NCBI GenBank assembly: GCA_001938485.1
Contig: MQRK01214821.1
Location: 34,699 to 98,698 of the forward strand
Direction of reading: 5' to 3'
Source: Girardia tigrina
Lineage: Eukaryota > Platyhelminthes > Tricladida > Dugesiidae
Length of the DNA stretch: 64,000 bases
Shown here: piece by piece, positions 1 through 15,320 of the stretch
Layout of the letters: every line of letters starts with the position of its first letter
Position numbering within the stretch: the first letter of the stretch is position 1
Program-made: the position numbers and the translations under genes
The notes under the pieces: model-generated
Told to the model about the DNA's origin: nothing
What the model saw: the letters and a program-made list of their open reading frames with translations, nothing else
The model's database searches: none

Positions 1-320
1 AATGGAAAAATAACTAACCAAATTAATCGAACTAGTTTTTACGCACATATAACGAAACAACACAAAACCAGGGTGGTTGGATAATGTTTTGCCCACTGAG
101 TAACATTTTATGTCTGTTGAGCAACTCAGGGCATGGAAGTTTTATTATTTATATATTTGCTTATACATGTGATCTCGGCAATTCTTAGCTGGTCATCATG
201 TGCCCATAAACTTACTGACAGTTTTTAATTTACTATGAAAATTTTAGTACTTACTGTATCAATGTATTTTAATGTTTTTAAGATCAAAGATTTAATATTT
301 TGGACGTCTTATTATTACAG
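1..320. other. Intronic or intergenic AT-rich DNA
   Basis: I see no coding signal or repeat here. The stretch ends in a good splice acceptor (attattacag) at 311-320, so it is most simply the end of an intron of the gene whose first visible exon starts at 321. Confidence 0.4.
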
Positions 321-4440
<4,120 letters not shown>

Positions 4441-4452
4441 TGTCTTTTCGGC

Positions 4453-4885
4453 TTGAAAACAATGAGAAAAGAGTCAACTGGTGGTAAAACCCCAAGGGTA
4501 CGATTGGCAACGGAAGCCGCTCGTGAATCCTCTCCATCGACCGACGGTGTCAAGAAACCGAATCGACATCGTTCTGGAACTCTAGGGCAATATGGCGGCC
4601 CCCATAGCATCCAAACGCCATCCGACACCGGTAGTTTATTATTATTACCGACCCACCTCTCCCGAGTCAAATCCAAGGGTCAAAAGCAAATCAATCTATG
4701 TAATCGCGAATATTTTCTGTCGAATTCAGAGTTTGTGTACTTATCAAATAAAGCCGCGATCGTTTTCGACCAAGCAGAAAGCGCCCAGACCTCGGCTCGT
4801 TCCAGTGAAGGCACCACTGTTCGATTTCGGACAGATATCGATTGTTCTGACAAAGATTTCAACCAGAAGATTGCGAATATCCATG
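4453..4885 (+). pseudogene. Histone H3 pseudogene
   Basis: The first readable part, [20 protein letters not shown] then [19 protein letters not shown], lines up with the H3 tail ([38 protein letters not shown]). Further downstream other frames keep H3-like traces: L.AIW near LREIRRYQ, and near 4780-4840 a match to the [20 protein letters not shown] region. Frame changes and stops separate these pieces. The normal ARTKQTA start is not intact. H3 is normally about 136 aa, one of the most conserved proteins known, so this many changes means a dead copy. The hAT element begins 9 bp beyond its end. Confidence 0.85.
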
Positions 4886-4893
4886 GTTTAGAG

Positions 4894-7762
4894 CAGTGGT
4901 TCCAAAAGTGGGGAACAAATAATAAACCAAACTGTATTAAATTTTAACATAATTTGATAATAAAATAATAAAATAAAAAAATAATAAAAAAAAACAAATA
5001 TTAAAAAAGTTTTTACTTTATTAATAATAGGCAAAGTATTTCATCATATGCAATCATTACAATTAATTGGAAGGATGGGATTGTATATTTGAACAAAGAA
5101 GGTCCATTCTTGGCTGAATTGGTGACAATGAAATACAAAGATCTCCTTCAACTTGTAGACGGTTTCGAGATTTAGTTTTAATTGTTGCCATTAGGAAAAT
5201 GCCTTCTCGCACAGGTAGGTAGAAGTAAACGGAATTAAAATTGACATGGCTAGTTCAGAAAGTTGAGGATATTCATTTTTAACAAGTATCCAAAATTCAG
5301 CTGTATCAAATTTCCTTTTTAGAGTCCCATCAGATGATAATTCTAAAAGCTTTTCCTGCTGTGATATTGAAAGATGACTTATTGTTTCCATGTCATTGAA
5401 TGGGCTCCTGATCCACTCATTCTTAGAAAGAGATAAATCATCGAAATACTTTCCAAAAAGAACTTTAAGATTAGTGAGATGAGTTATTACTAATAATTTT
5501 ACTTCGTGAAAATGAAGTTCGTTATCATTTAAAAATTCATTTAAGTTCTCAAACATTGCAATGTTGTCATTTTCACAGTGCATTTTCCAAAGAGTTATTT
5601 TCTTTATAAACCCAGTAATTTTGTTGTTTAGTTGAAACATGTTGGTATTTCGCACTTGAAGTGAAGTGTTCAGGTCATTAAATTTATGAAAAATATCTGC
5701 CAGAAATGATAAAATTGCAAGCCATCTTGAATCTGTGAAATGTTTAGCTAGTTCAGATTTTAGCATTTTCCAGAAAAATGACCACTTCGTGCTTCAATTC
5801 AACTAGATGTTGCAGTACTTTGCCCTTTGATAGCCATCTTACCTCAGTGTGAATGAGAGTAAATCATGATTCGATTGTATTTCTTTACAGAGCACAGAAA
5901 ATAAACGAGCATTTAGAGGTCGACTTTTCACAAAGTTGACTACTTTTATTGCCTCTTGTAAAACCGTTTTAGCTTCTATAGGAGATTCTTAGTTTCCAGG
6001 ACTTCTCTATGGATAATACAATGGGTAAAACAAACATGGGGTGCAACTTCCTTAATTTTAGCTTTTAATCCTTTCTTATCTCCGGTCATAGAAGCAGCGC
6101 CATCCGTACAAACTCCAACGCGATTGCTCCATTTTAGATACTCTGTCTCTAGAAAGTTATTTAGCATAATGAGTATGTCGTTTCCTGTGGTTGTTTGAGT
6201 AAGCGATTGGCAAAAAAAGTATATCCTCCAGTAACTTATCACCAAAACAATATCTCACGTAAACAAGTAGTTCAGCTATACCAGTTACATCGGTAGATTC
6301 GTCAATTTGCAGGGAAAATGTCTCACTAACTTTAAGACGAGCAATTAGTTGCTCTTTAACGCCATTTGACATTTCTTGAATACGGAGAGAAACAGTGTTG
6401 TTTGATAATGGAATTGATTTCATAGCCTCTGAGAATGTTTCGCCATGTATAATATCACACATTTTCATTGCAGCTGGAAGCACAAGAGTTTCTGCAATTG
6501 TATTTTCAATTGTAAGAATTTCTGCAAAAAGCACGGAGAGCTTTTGTTAATGTCGTTGTTATTTTGTTCATGAGAGCTACTTGCTTTTGTAACTCCATGC
6601 TCTTACGTTCAAAATACTCGACAGGTTTTTCAGCAATACTTGGGTGCTTTGCTACTAAATGTCGCTTTAAATTTCTTGGTTTTAAACTGTCATTAGCCAA
6701 AATTTCCGAGCAAATAACACATATTGGATGTTGTGTACTTCCAATGTGATTAAATGTAAAGCCAAATTTTATATAATCTTCTTGATACTTCCTCAACTTA
6801 CATCTTTTTGGAATGAACTTTTTCTTAACATTGAAGTTGTCAATATTTATTGACTGGGCCTCTTCATTTGAATTACTTTCACTGGATTTAGACGCATCTT
6901 GGGAGTTATCTGCCTTGCGTTTCTTACTTATCCACTTATCCATTTTTAGTGGTATCTTGAAACAAGAATAAAATAAGTACATTTTTATTGTAAAATAGTT
7001 TACGTAGCTGGTAAAATTAGATAATTAATTGATCGTTTTATTAATTGATTGAAAAATGATAAACTGAAAAGTAAAGCAATAAACAAGTTAGTAAGATTTA
7101 TTTTCATTTTAAACTCCCGCCCCGACTTTCGATTATTTAAACAACTGAGAATTATCCTTAACTACATGGATCTATCTATTTATTAATCTAAAACTTTTTC
7201 AAACAGTTTGAAACAGATTTATAAAATGAAATTTATTATAAATAAAAACCAAAAGATGGTTACTGTACAAATATTAAGTATAAAAATTATTCAAAAGCAA
7301 ATGTAAGAATTTATTGTAATTACATATCAACGATGTCTTTACCCTTGGAAAAGATATTCATGAATGGGAACAAGGTTTTCATCACAGGATTTTAAGTGTC
7401 ATGAAAGCCGAGCGACCACTTATGAACAGTATTCTCAACCTACTTACTTACATATTGAGATTAAGACAAATTTAATGAAGATGAGGTAGATTTGAATATT
7501 TAAAATAAACGGGCTTAATCTATTTTCATGAAGTTTTCTATAGATAGGTAGAATGCGTTTCAAACATGGAAGTAGGCTGAGAATTTACGATGAAACACGC
7601 AGTCCATGTGTTAAATTCAAATTAAATTTAAAAATTCACTTAATAACAATAATATTTTAGGTGTTTCTATAACACCATATATCCTGACGGAACATGTAGG
7701 GCGCGCCAAAATGTTTCTTTATATTTAGGGGCGTGCCTGGCAAGGAAGTTTGGGAACCACTG
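4894..7762 (-). mobile_element. hAT (BED/ZBED-type) DNA transposon, full span
   Basis: The left terminus CAGTGGTTCCAAAAGTGGGG and the complement of the right terminus CAGTGGTTCCCAAACTTCC are typical hAT TIRs. The element is flanked by a perfect 8-bp duplication, gtttagag, at 4886-4893 and 7763-7770. Total length is 2869 bp. The interior codes on the minus strand for a BED-finger hAT transposase. The ends and target duplication are clean even though the gene is broken. Confidence 0.93.
5070..6943 (-). pseudogene. hAT transposase with BED zinc finger (ZBED5/SCAND3-like), frameshifted
   Basis: The likely start is the Met of MDKWISKKRKADNS at 6943. A BED finger follows (CVICSEILANDSLKPRNLKR...H...H). 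Then come LQIDESTDVTG and CTDGAASM, which carry the expected acidic catalytic residues, and a C-terminal dimerisation region containing TYLCEKAFS. A last piece, KTKSRNRLQVEGDL, lies in another frame down to about 5070. At least four frame changes or stops split the gene, near 6530, 6230, 5990-5770 and 5190. It matches the ZBED5/ZMYM6-like hAT group in domain order. It is not expected to be functional. Confidence 0.88.
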
Positions 7763-7770
7763 GTTTAGAG

Positions 7771-8527
7771 AATATTTAACGATACTCTGGTGATCTCCGA
7801 GGATGATGGTGACGAACGGTTTTCGTGGAGTTGTCAGCTGATGAGACAAAAATAATTTATTCCCCCGGCCCATAGTTTGTCTCCCAACGCTCTGTTATCA
7901 GGCGGTATTCACAAATTTGTTTTGTTTTTGCCAAAAATGATTAATTAATTATTCATATATGAAATTTTTAATTAATTCATTAAAAATTTCATAAATATCG
8001 GACCTCGGAAAATGGGTGAAAAATCGTTTAAAAAATTGTTTCACACACATAAGAAGTGAGCTAAATAAACATGATAGAAATGTTGAGAATTAATGAATTT
8101 GTTACCCAAAATACGAATATTATTTGTGTACTAAATACATTGATTATATATAAATTTAAAATAAAAAATATTTTACAACCATTTGTATATTTATATTTAT
8201 CGGCACAATTTATAGATATACAAAGTTGATTCGATCTACTGATGATGCCGAGTATCACAAAAATAAATTCAATGAAACAAGAACTAATAAATTCAAATTT
8301 ATTTTACTAACGAGCAACAGCTTACCTTCCAACGACCTACTCGATATGTTTCACCCCGTTTGGGTGCGCGTTAATTGATTAACGAATTTCTTTGTTTATA
8401 ATTAATAAAAGTGTTACTTCTCATTTTTATCATTAAATGATATTTTCGCAAATTTAATTTAAAACAAAAAATGAGCTTCGTGAACATTAAGAAAGCTTAA
8501 ATATTAAACAATTTTGTTTATAATTTA
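7771..8527. other. AT-rich intergenic DNA
   Basis: I see nothing recognisable between the hAT and mariner elements. The short open frames here are low-complexity. Confidence 0.4.
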
Positions 8528-9810
8528 TTGGGTTGGCCAAAAAGTCATTGCGTTTTTTACTAAAATATTTATTATCAAAAAATGACATGGATGCACAAAT
8601 ATTTTTACATGATATACTGTCCATTATTTTCAATCACTTTCTTCCACCTTTCCGGTAGCTTCATTATTCCTGATTCATAAAAACATCTGCCTTTGTCAGC
8701 TAAAAAGCCGTCTAGGAACGATTTGATGTCATCATCACTGGCGAATGTTTTTCTGTTTAAGGAATTCTGCAGTGATCTAAATAAGTGAAAATCCGATGGG
8801 GCCAAGTCTGAAGAATATGGTGGGTGCGGCAAAACCTCCCAATCCAGGGATAAGAGTTTGTGGCGAGTGGTCAAACTTGTATGCGGTCTTGCGTTATCAA
8901 GCTGAATTACAACTCGTTTTCGATTTGTCATTTCAGGACGTTCCTGTTGAATTGAATGAACCAATTTCTCCAGCTGACCACAATATCTGTCTGAATTGAT
9001 GGTTTCATTCCTCGGAAGGAGTTCAAAAAACACAATTTCTTTAAAATCCCACCAGACGGAAAGCATAACCTTCTTTTGGTGAATTTCTGCTTTTGGGATC
9101 GTTTTGGCAGACTCACCACGTTTTGTCCCTGATCGTCGGCGTTCCACATTGTTGTAAATAATCCATCTTTCGTCACCCGTAATCAAGCGCTTCAAAAATG
9201 GATCACTTTGTTCTCGCTTCAAAAGGGAATCGCAAATGTCTATATGTTTCACCAAATGAATTTCTTCCAGTTCATGTGGTAACCACATATCGAGTTTCCT
9301 GACGAATCCAAGTTTCTTTAAATGACTTCCAACACTTGATTTTGATATTTCCAGAATCTTTGCAACTTTTCCTGTCGTCATATGTGGATTAGATTTGATC
9401 AGTGCTGTTATTTTGTCGCCATCAACTTCAACTGGTCGACCGGAGCGTGGTGCATCTTTCAGATGAAATTTTTCAGAACGAAATTTAGAAAACCAGTATT
9501 GACACTGTCGAAGTTTTAAGGAGTCACTACCATACACAAAACATATCTTCTTATAAGCTTGCACAGCGGTTTTCCCTTTGCGAAAATAATGCAAGAAAAC
9601 ATGACGAATATGCTCATTTTGATTTTCCATTTCGAATTGACGGTAAAGTAATAAATTAAAACAAAATCAATGAATATTTTGTATAAACATAGTCTGAAAA
9701 TTAATGTTTCAGAATAAATAATTGAATTTAAATTTTATCACATCGTTTTATATTTTCAAGCTTTCTATTAGGACGTACTCAAAAACGCAATGACTTTTTG
9801 GCCAACCCAA
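8528..9810 (-). mobile_element. Complete mariner transposon
   Basis: Terminal inverted repeats TTGGGTTGGCCAAAAAGTCA are perfect at both ends for at least 25 bases and are flanked by TA (8526-8527, 9811-9812). The 1283-bp length is typical of mariner. One uninterrupted transposase gene fills it on the minus strand. Intact ends plus an open gene point to a young, possibly active copy. Confidence 0.97.
8605..9630 (-). CDS. Mariner transposase, intact, 341 aa
   Basis: This is a cut-and-paste DNA transposase that binds the TIRs and moves the element into TA sites. The order is an N-terminal helix-turn-helix region (about residues 10-110, with APRSGRP near 60), the conserved WLPHEL at 117-121, then a DDE/D catalytic core. 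Catalytic aspartates are D153 (TGDERW), D245 (QLDNARPH) and D280 (DLAPSD), so the last pair has the D34D spacing that defines mariner. The end, LPERWKKVIENNGQYI, is the usual mariner tail. The length matches the family (about 340-350 aa). No frameshift or stop is present, unlike every other transposase in the window. Confidence 0.97.
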   Translation of the reverse strand: MENQNEHIRHVFLHYFRKGKTAVQAYKKICFVYGSDSLKLRQCQYWFSKFRSEKFHLKDAPRSGRPVEVDGDKITALIKSNPHMTTGKVAKILEISKSSVGSHLKKLGFVRKLDMWLPHELEEIHLVKHIDICDSLLKREQSDPFLKRLITGDERWIIYNNVERRRSGTKRGESAKTIPKAEIHQKKVMLSVWWDFKEIVFFELLPRNETINSDRYCGQLEKLVHSIQQERPEMTNRKRVVIQLDNARPHTSLTTRHKLLSLDWEVLPHPPYSSDLAPSDFHLFRSLQNSLNRKTFASDDDIKSFLDGFLADKGRCFYESGIMKLPERWKKVIENNGQYIM

Positions 9811-10199
9811 TACATTGGAAAATATTTTAAATAAAATTCTGTATGAAAATTGAAAACTTAGATTTAAAATTCAGATCCATAAATTTTGTTTTCTATATCT
9901 ACAATTGTAACACAAATATTGTTTTTTTTATAATTTCACAATCAAAAGTTAAAGATGTTCGGTAGCCTAATTTTTAATATATTTTCAAATACTGACAACG
10001 AGTTTCTAGACATTTTCAATCTCATCATAAAGTTTGCATCGTTCGAGAAAAAGTCAGTCGAAATTAACTATTGTTTAGTTCGATTTCAAAAATTTAAAGT
10101 CAAACTTCCCAAATTTCTCTTATTCTTAATATTCCCACCAGATTCTTCCCAGTTCGAATTTAAATTAACAATATAATAATCTAAATGTGCTGGTTAGTG
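9811..10199. other. AT-rich DNA beside mariner
   Basis: No recognised feature. The 73-codon open frame at 9955-10176 shows no family signature. Confidence 0.35.
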
Positions 10200-10930
10200 A
10201 ATGTTCAGCTGAAGTCATCCATTAACCTGTTGCTCCCGCTGAATTCGATTATGCGATACCAACTCGTTCCAATATCTCTGGCTCGAATTCTCTACTGACT
10301 CCGGCGATCGTATTCTGAGGACTGCAAAATGTCTAGGGGTTATTGAAACCATCACAGCTTATCAAATACTTCACAGAATCCACGCGTTTCACGATGAATC
10401 CCTTCATCTCCTGAAGTGCACATGATATACTCAGTTCTGGTTTGACCCACACTAGCTGATTCTCTACAAAGTATGAACATCCATGATCTGCTCTCCTAGC
10501 CGGTTTACTAAGCAATTCTAAACCAGTTGGGACATTTTATTACAATTCTAAATTAAGCGATTGTTTGTGGTTAGGCGGTGTGGTATTTAACATCTATACA
10601 ACTTCCAAAATATCAATATTCAGCAATAAGCAATTCTCTTTACTGTCCCTGTGATTTCTTCCAACTGGTTTTGTCTGTCGATTACCCGATATATGACTTC
10701 AAAGCAATTCAACAATAGCCATCCAGCAAGCAACGCACCATATAACTCCTTTTTCGACATTATCTATTCTCCGTTCCCCCTGGAACGAGTCTTTTTCCTT
10801 GACCCGTCTCAGTACTCACTTGAAACTGTAACAATATCAGACTGTAGGACTACTAGCATGTGATTTCTGCCTGGTAATCAGAGCAGGGTCCAGATTAGTT
10901 TGTTCTCGACCAATCTCTGATAAAAAGGTT
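10200..10930 (-). mobile_element. Possible Ty3/gypsy-like pol tail remnant
   Basis: Minus-strand sequence around 10333-10515 reads like the region after an LTR-element integrase (a Q/LVWV..., then K-GFIVKRVDSVKYL pattern), and base composition is higher in GC than the surroundings. No LTR or other pol part is clear. It is a broken fossil, and the family call is weak. Confidence 0.35.
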
Positions 10931-11689
10931 TCAAATTATACTAAATGTGCTCGATTAAATTACCAAAACAAAAATAATCTGTATTTCTACCACTGAAATT
11001 CATTATTTGCTCGTTTAATAAATTTTTCGTTGATAATTCACTGCTGAATTTCCGTCTGAAACTCATTACAAATTCCAATTCTCTAACAAACTCTTTTCAC
11101 AAAACTTTATTTTTTTCACAAAATAAAGACACTTTTTCTCAAATTCCAATGTTGCGTTCGTTGCCACTCCATACGAACTATCATCGAAATCATTCAGATT
11201 TGAAATTTAGCCAGAATAACATCATCGTGAAATTCGAGAAAATCTAAGCAATCAAGTTACCAAGAAAACGACGTTCTCAAAAAAAAATAAAATTATAAAT
11301 TAACAAAAAATGATGTATCAGAAAATCCAAATTACCGAATATAAATAAAAATCCGATCTTTATAAAAATACAAAATTCAGAAATTCAATATAAAAGTCGA
11401 AAATCAATAAATTCAAAAATTATTTAAATTATCGAAAATATTAATAAAAAAGGGATTTATTTAAAAAATCGACATTTGTTACTGTCGAAACAAAACACCG
11501 GGACGATACAGGTTCAAGTTGATTTGTATTATAGTTATCAAGTATCTCAGACCGCCTCCACAAACTACATTATCCCCAAATAAAAAGGATACTTTTTTCT
11601 TAAATCAAGCAAATTCATAATAATTTATCAACATTTTACAAGGTACTATGATCTACAAGGTTAACGTATTTGTTTTTACTTATATTATT
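10931..11689. other. AT-rich DNA, nothing recognised
   Basis: No open frame, TIR or known motif stands out. Confidence 0.35.
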
Positions 11690-12725
11690 TTTTTTGTCTT
11701 TTTCGGGAAGCGTCTAATGGATTGTCAACTCACGAAAAATATTCGTTTTCCTTTTTAATTGAGGCCAAAAAGCGATTAAAGCTACCAGAGATACTTGTGT
11801 AGTATTTGGAGAGGACGCTATAGCTAAGAGAACTGCTCAGGATTAGTTCGCCGGATTTAAACAGGATAATATAGGTCTCAATGACGCTTCCCGTTTCAGA
11901 CGATCAGTCAACAGGTATGATGACCAAAAAGGGGATTTTTTTGAATTAAAATAGCCACCAGACATGCAGAGAGTCTGACAAAAAGATTAATTGTGATTTA
12001 GCGACAATTTCAAATCATCTTTAGTCGATGAATTTCATTCCAAGGCTTGGAGCTTTCATTCCGCAAAAACTCACTAAAATCCGAAGGATAAGCGGCTTTC
12101 CATTGCTGCTCAAAATCTCTCTCGAAACCTAGAAACCCATAACCTCAGGCAACGTTTTTTACATAGAATACTTACAGGAGATCAGAAATGGTGTCTGTAT
12201 GTGAATTTAAAACAAAAGAAAGATTTGGTTAGTTCTAGAGAGAAGCCTTAGCAGAGGATAAAGAAAAACCTTTATTTGATGAAGACAATAATTTGTGTAT
12301 GATGGGTTTGGAAAGAATATCTATAAAGCAAAATTGAACTGAGTCAATGAGGCAATTCAACAAAATGGTAAAATCAATAAGGCCAAAAGATCATCATTTA
12401 TGATAATTCTCGATCATACACCGAAAATTTCCATGGAAGTACTCATAGAGATCGGTTAAGAGATCCTTCATCATCCTTCCTATTTCCTAGACCTCACTCC
12501 GACGGATCATCATCTTTTCCATTGCCTTTCAAATAAAATGAGAGTTTTTAGTTTGGAAAATTTGAATCATTTTAAGAATTGACTTGACAACTTCTTCGAT
12601 ACCCGATCTGAGGATTTCGGACTAAATGGAATCAACAAACTTGTGGAGAGATGGAAAAAAGTAGTGAACAAGGAAAGAGATTTAACTCAAGTTCCCATAG
12701 TTTTGTCACTGTCTTAAATACAGTA
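11690..12725 (+). pseudogene. Old mariner transposase remnant
   Basis: In shifting frames the strand reads as mariner: an N-terminal piece (CVVFGEDAIAKRTAQD-like, GFKQDNIGLNDASR), the first catalytic block ILTGDQKWCLYVNLKQKKDL, a tract resembling ICVWWDWKG, remnants of the PHPPYSPDL block near 12470, and an RWKKVV-like tail near 12650. There are many stops and frame changes. No clean TIR pair was found. It is a much older insertion than the intact mariner at 8.5 kb and belongs to a different subfamily. Confidence 0.75.
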
Positions 12726-12740
12726 TGTGATTTTGTTTAA

Positions 12741-12776
12741 TGCATCCATTGAAAAGTTAATTTTTCAATGCATGCA
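12741..12776. repeat. Short inverted repeat
   Basis: TGCATccATTGAAAA and its near-complement TTTTTCAATGCATGCA surround a 5-base loop just beyond the mariner remnant. It could be a degraded element end or a chance hairpin. Confidence 0.5.
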
Positions 12777-12968
12777 GAGATATAACAAATATTACTTTTC
12801 ACTGTATGGACTACTTTGCATGGCATGGATTAACTTTTTGATGCTTTGACTTAAAATAAAGGGAAAACAAAGAAAATTAAATGTATTTTTCTATAAACAC
12901 TATTATTTAATATAAAGAAACAATTTTGCAAGGAACAATTTAACTATATAATTATATAAATGTGCAAT

Positions 12969-13998
12969 TTAACAATTATGACCATCAAATTCAGGCCCTA
13001 AATTAAAAACGAAATTGTTGCAATTTTGAATGTTGAAGTGAAAATGTTTAATATTGCTTTCTTTTGTAGGAATGCATTTATTGTTACCCTGAATTAAATC
13101 CACAACTTTCAATTTCTGAGTATCAGACGACTCTATATATTGCATTGCAGTAGCCTCAGATTTCCAATTGAAATGGGTACGCATTAAAGTTGTAGTCGCA
13201 CCGGATTCTGCCATTGCACTTGCTGTCGACCTTCTTAAAGCATGTCCTGTATAAGACTCTATTAGATAATCCCAAAAATTTTGCAATGTCCATTGGAATC
13301 TTGCTCAAAACATGTATTCCCATTGGTTGAGAAATATAATAAGATGAACCATCTCTTTTAGTACGATAAGTTTTCCACAATCTAGTTTCAAAAATATTCA
13401 ATTCGCGTAATCGATTGCAATAGTTAGTAATATATTGTGAATAATTCATAGCAACATTAAATTTATTAGTCACAGCTGTAACTTGTTTGCTGACAGTATA
13501 CTTAATCCAATAACCTGTAATTCCATCAAATTCTAGGTCATTGCAAAGAATTGAAACCAAATCGGCACACCTCAAGCCTCCGGAAAATGATATTACAGCA
13601 ACTGCTTTCATGTGAAGAAAGTAATTCTCATTAGGGGCAGTTTCGAGAAATTTATTTATATCCAACAAACTAAAAATCTTGGAGGTTTTTCTTTTATATC
13701 CAGCTTCATACGATTTCAATTGCATAGTCAAACGAGGTAAAGTTTGAAGCCTTTTGCCATATATCATTTGGACCTTATAATTTAACATTGAATATTCTGA
13801 CCATAAAGTACTAGAAGCAAACTGCTTCTCTTTACGTAAATAGTCAAAATATTGTATAAAGACATCCTCCATTAACGTTAACGGAATACTTCCAGTGTAT
13901 TCGATAAATTTATTCCAACAACCTTCGTATCTCTTTGAGCTTTTAATAGGAACTAAATTGTCTAAAATATCCTTAGCAGATCTTTTCATTTTAAACAA
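12969..13998 (-). pseudogene. Crypton-type tyrosine recombinase, one frameshift
   Basis: This resembles YR transposases that cut and rejoin DNA through a tyrosine intermediate. The first 230 or so residues from MFKMKRSAKDILDN hold a SAM-like N-terminal domain and the first catalytic arginine in SFSGGLRCADLV. The later frame carries GHALRRSTASAM (H-x-x-R), HFNWKSEATAMQYIESS (second H/W and the tyrosine), followed by about 45 residues. The two parts overlap around 13156-13286 and are joined only by a single frame change near 13265-13275. All RHRY catalytic residues are visible. No TIRs are expected for Crypton. A domesticated gene with a sequencing error cannot be excluded. Confidence 0.75.
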
Positions 13999-14111
13999 TT
14001 AATCAATATAATTTTAATACATATAGTACTATATAATTTTAGTACATCAAAAGTACTTTATTTACAAAATTACTATATTTACAAATGCATTAAACAAAAT
14101 TACATTCACTC

Positions 14112-14136
14112 ATTTGAAAAGTACTACTTTTCAAAT
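14112..14136. repeat. Perfect 12-bp-arm palindrome upstream of the recombinase
   Basis: ATTTGAAAAGTA, one spacer base, TACTTTTCAAAT. It lies about 115 bp upstream of the recombinase start on the minus strand, so it could be an element boundary or binding site. No test of this is possible here. Confidence 0.55.
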
Positions 14137-14156
14137 TTCGTGAAAATAATGATTGT

Positions 14157-15320
14157 ATTGTTGTTGAGCAAGATGGAAGTCAACCTGTTTAGTAAACGCA
14201 GATGTTTTTCTTTGAGTTTCAACATCAAATCGTCCAATTCGTTACAGTAGACATCTGCTATGATCGACGAACCAGGTTTCAGGAAGTCATCATGGATTAC
14301 ACTTGCTGGAGACCATCAAGCACTCACTATCAGCTTCATTTGATGAATGTTCGCCTTCGAACTGTGTTTTTGTGCTTCATTCATGTCGACCCAGCTTGCT
14401 GAATGCGATGGTTGGTTAGTCAACTGATGCGCCGAATTTGAGCCAATAAAATGTTTATTGAGATAATGAGAAACGTCTTTGAGTTAGCCACCGGTTGACG
14501 CCACATTCATTCGTCTGGTACTGTGAAGAAAAATACATGTCGGTGGAAAAATCGTATTAGAATTCGAACGAGCGATTCCCTGTATTTCGCTTAGAACTTT
14601 AGGAAATAATTTAGCAAAAGGTTGTTCGGTGTTAAGCATTTGAAATCGAGTTAAATCGATTGGCAATATGTAGTTATAAAAAATTCGCACAAAATATTTG
14701 CGATCGACAAATACATTGTTTCTGTGAATATTAATCGATCGATATCGACTTTGGATTCACTTTGACGCAATATCAAAAACTGTTGTGAATGTTAGGATTA
14801 CCAAAACGGTTGCAAAAGATGCATATAAAATGTTTGTTCGATAAATTAACGAAATCATGGCTGAACAAATCAAAAATCGAAATTCCGCAAAAATTTTAAT
14901 TGTGTTTTGTACAACTTTATTTAAAAAAATCTTTATAATCCTTTTTAATAAATTTTTTATCATAAAATTACTTTTTGCAAATAAATAGCAAATTAAAAAT
15001 TTTTACATATATATTTTTTTACGATTTTCACAAACATAATTGTTGTGGTACACAACACTGAACATTCGTGATTATCATGTGATCTACTTTTAATCACAAG
15101 GGACGATTCGATCAAAAATGTGATCATATTTATAACGAGAAAGCATCATCAAGCAAGCACCCAAATGATTTTGTTTCTGTTTTTCATTCAATTCAAGTTG
15201 AATCCACTTTTCTAAATTTATAACTTTACCAATTTGAGCCAAGTAATTCAATATTGTTAGCTTTGTAACAACAAACGTTAACGATAAATCATTGGTACTT
15301 TGTAACGGATGAAAATCCAC
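14157..15320 (-). pseudogene. Broken mariner (SETMAR/mauritiana-like), interrupted
   Basis: Two minus-strand pieces belong to one mariner type. At 15090-15320, LNYLAQIGKVINLEKWIQLE, ELNEKQKQNHLGAC and FDRIVPCD match the second HTH, WVPHEL region and first catalytic block. At 14157-14440, WSPASVIHDDFLKPGSSI then IADVYCNELDDLMLKL and LLNRLTSILLNNN match the core up to the second aspartate. About 650 bp of unrelated sequence separates them, and the C-terminal third is missing. It ends next to the tyrosine recombinase. Confidence 0.72.

Noticed and set aside
4453-4947. 164-codon open frame as a working gene
   Set aside because: Its first part is H3-like and later H3 traces lie in other frames; it then runs into the hAT element. 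It is a pseudogene, not a novel protein.
8061-8258. Minus-strand 65-codon frame near mariner
   Set aside because: Hydrophobic by composition only (AT-rich codons); no start context or similarity.
13156-13286. Programmed frameshifting in the tyrosine recombinase
   Set aside because: No slippery heptamer plus structure was evident, and known Cryptons do not need it; a simple frame break is more likely.
14757-14963. Minus-strand 68-codon frame
   Set aside because: Low-complexity AT-rich sequence between two mariner pieces, no family signature.
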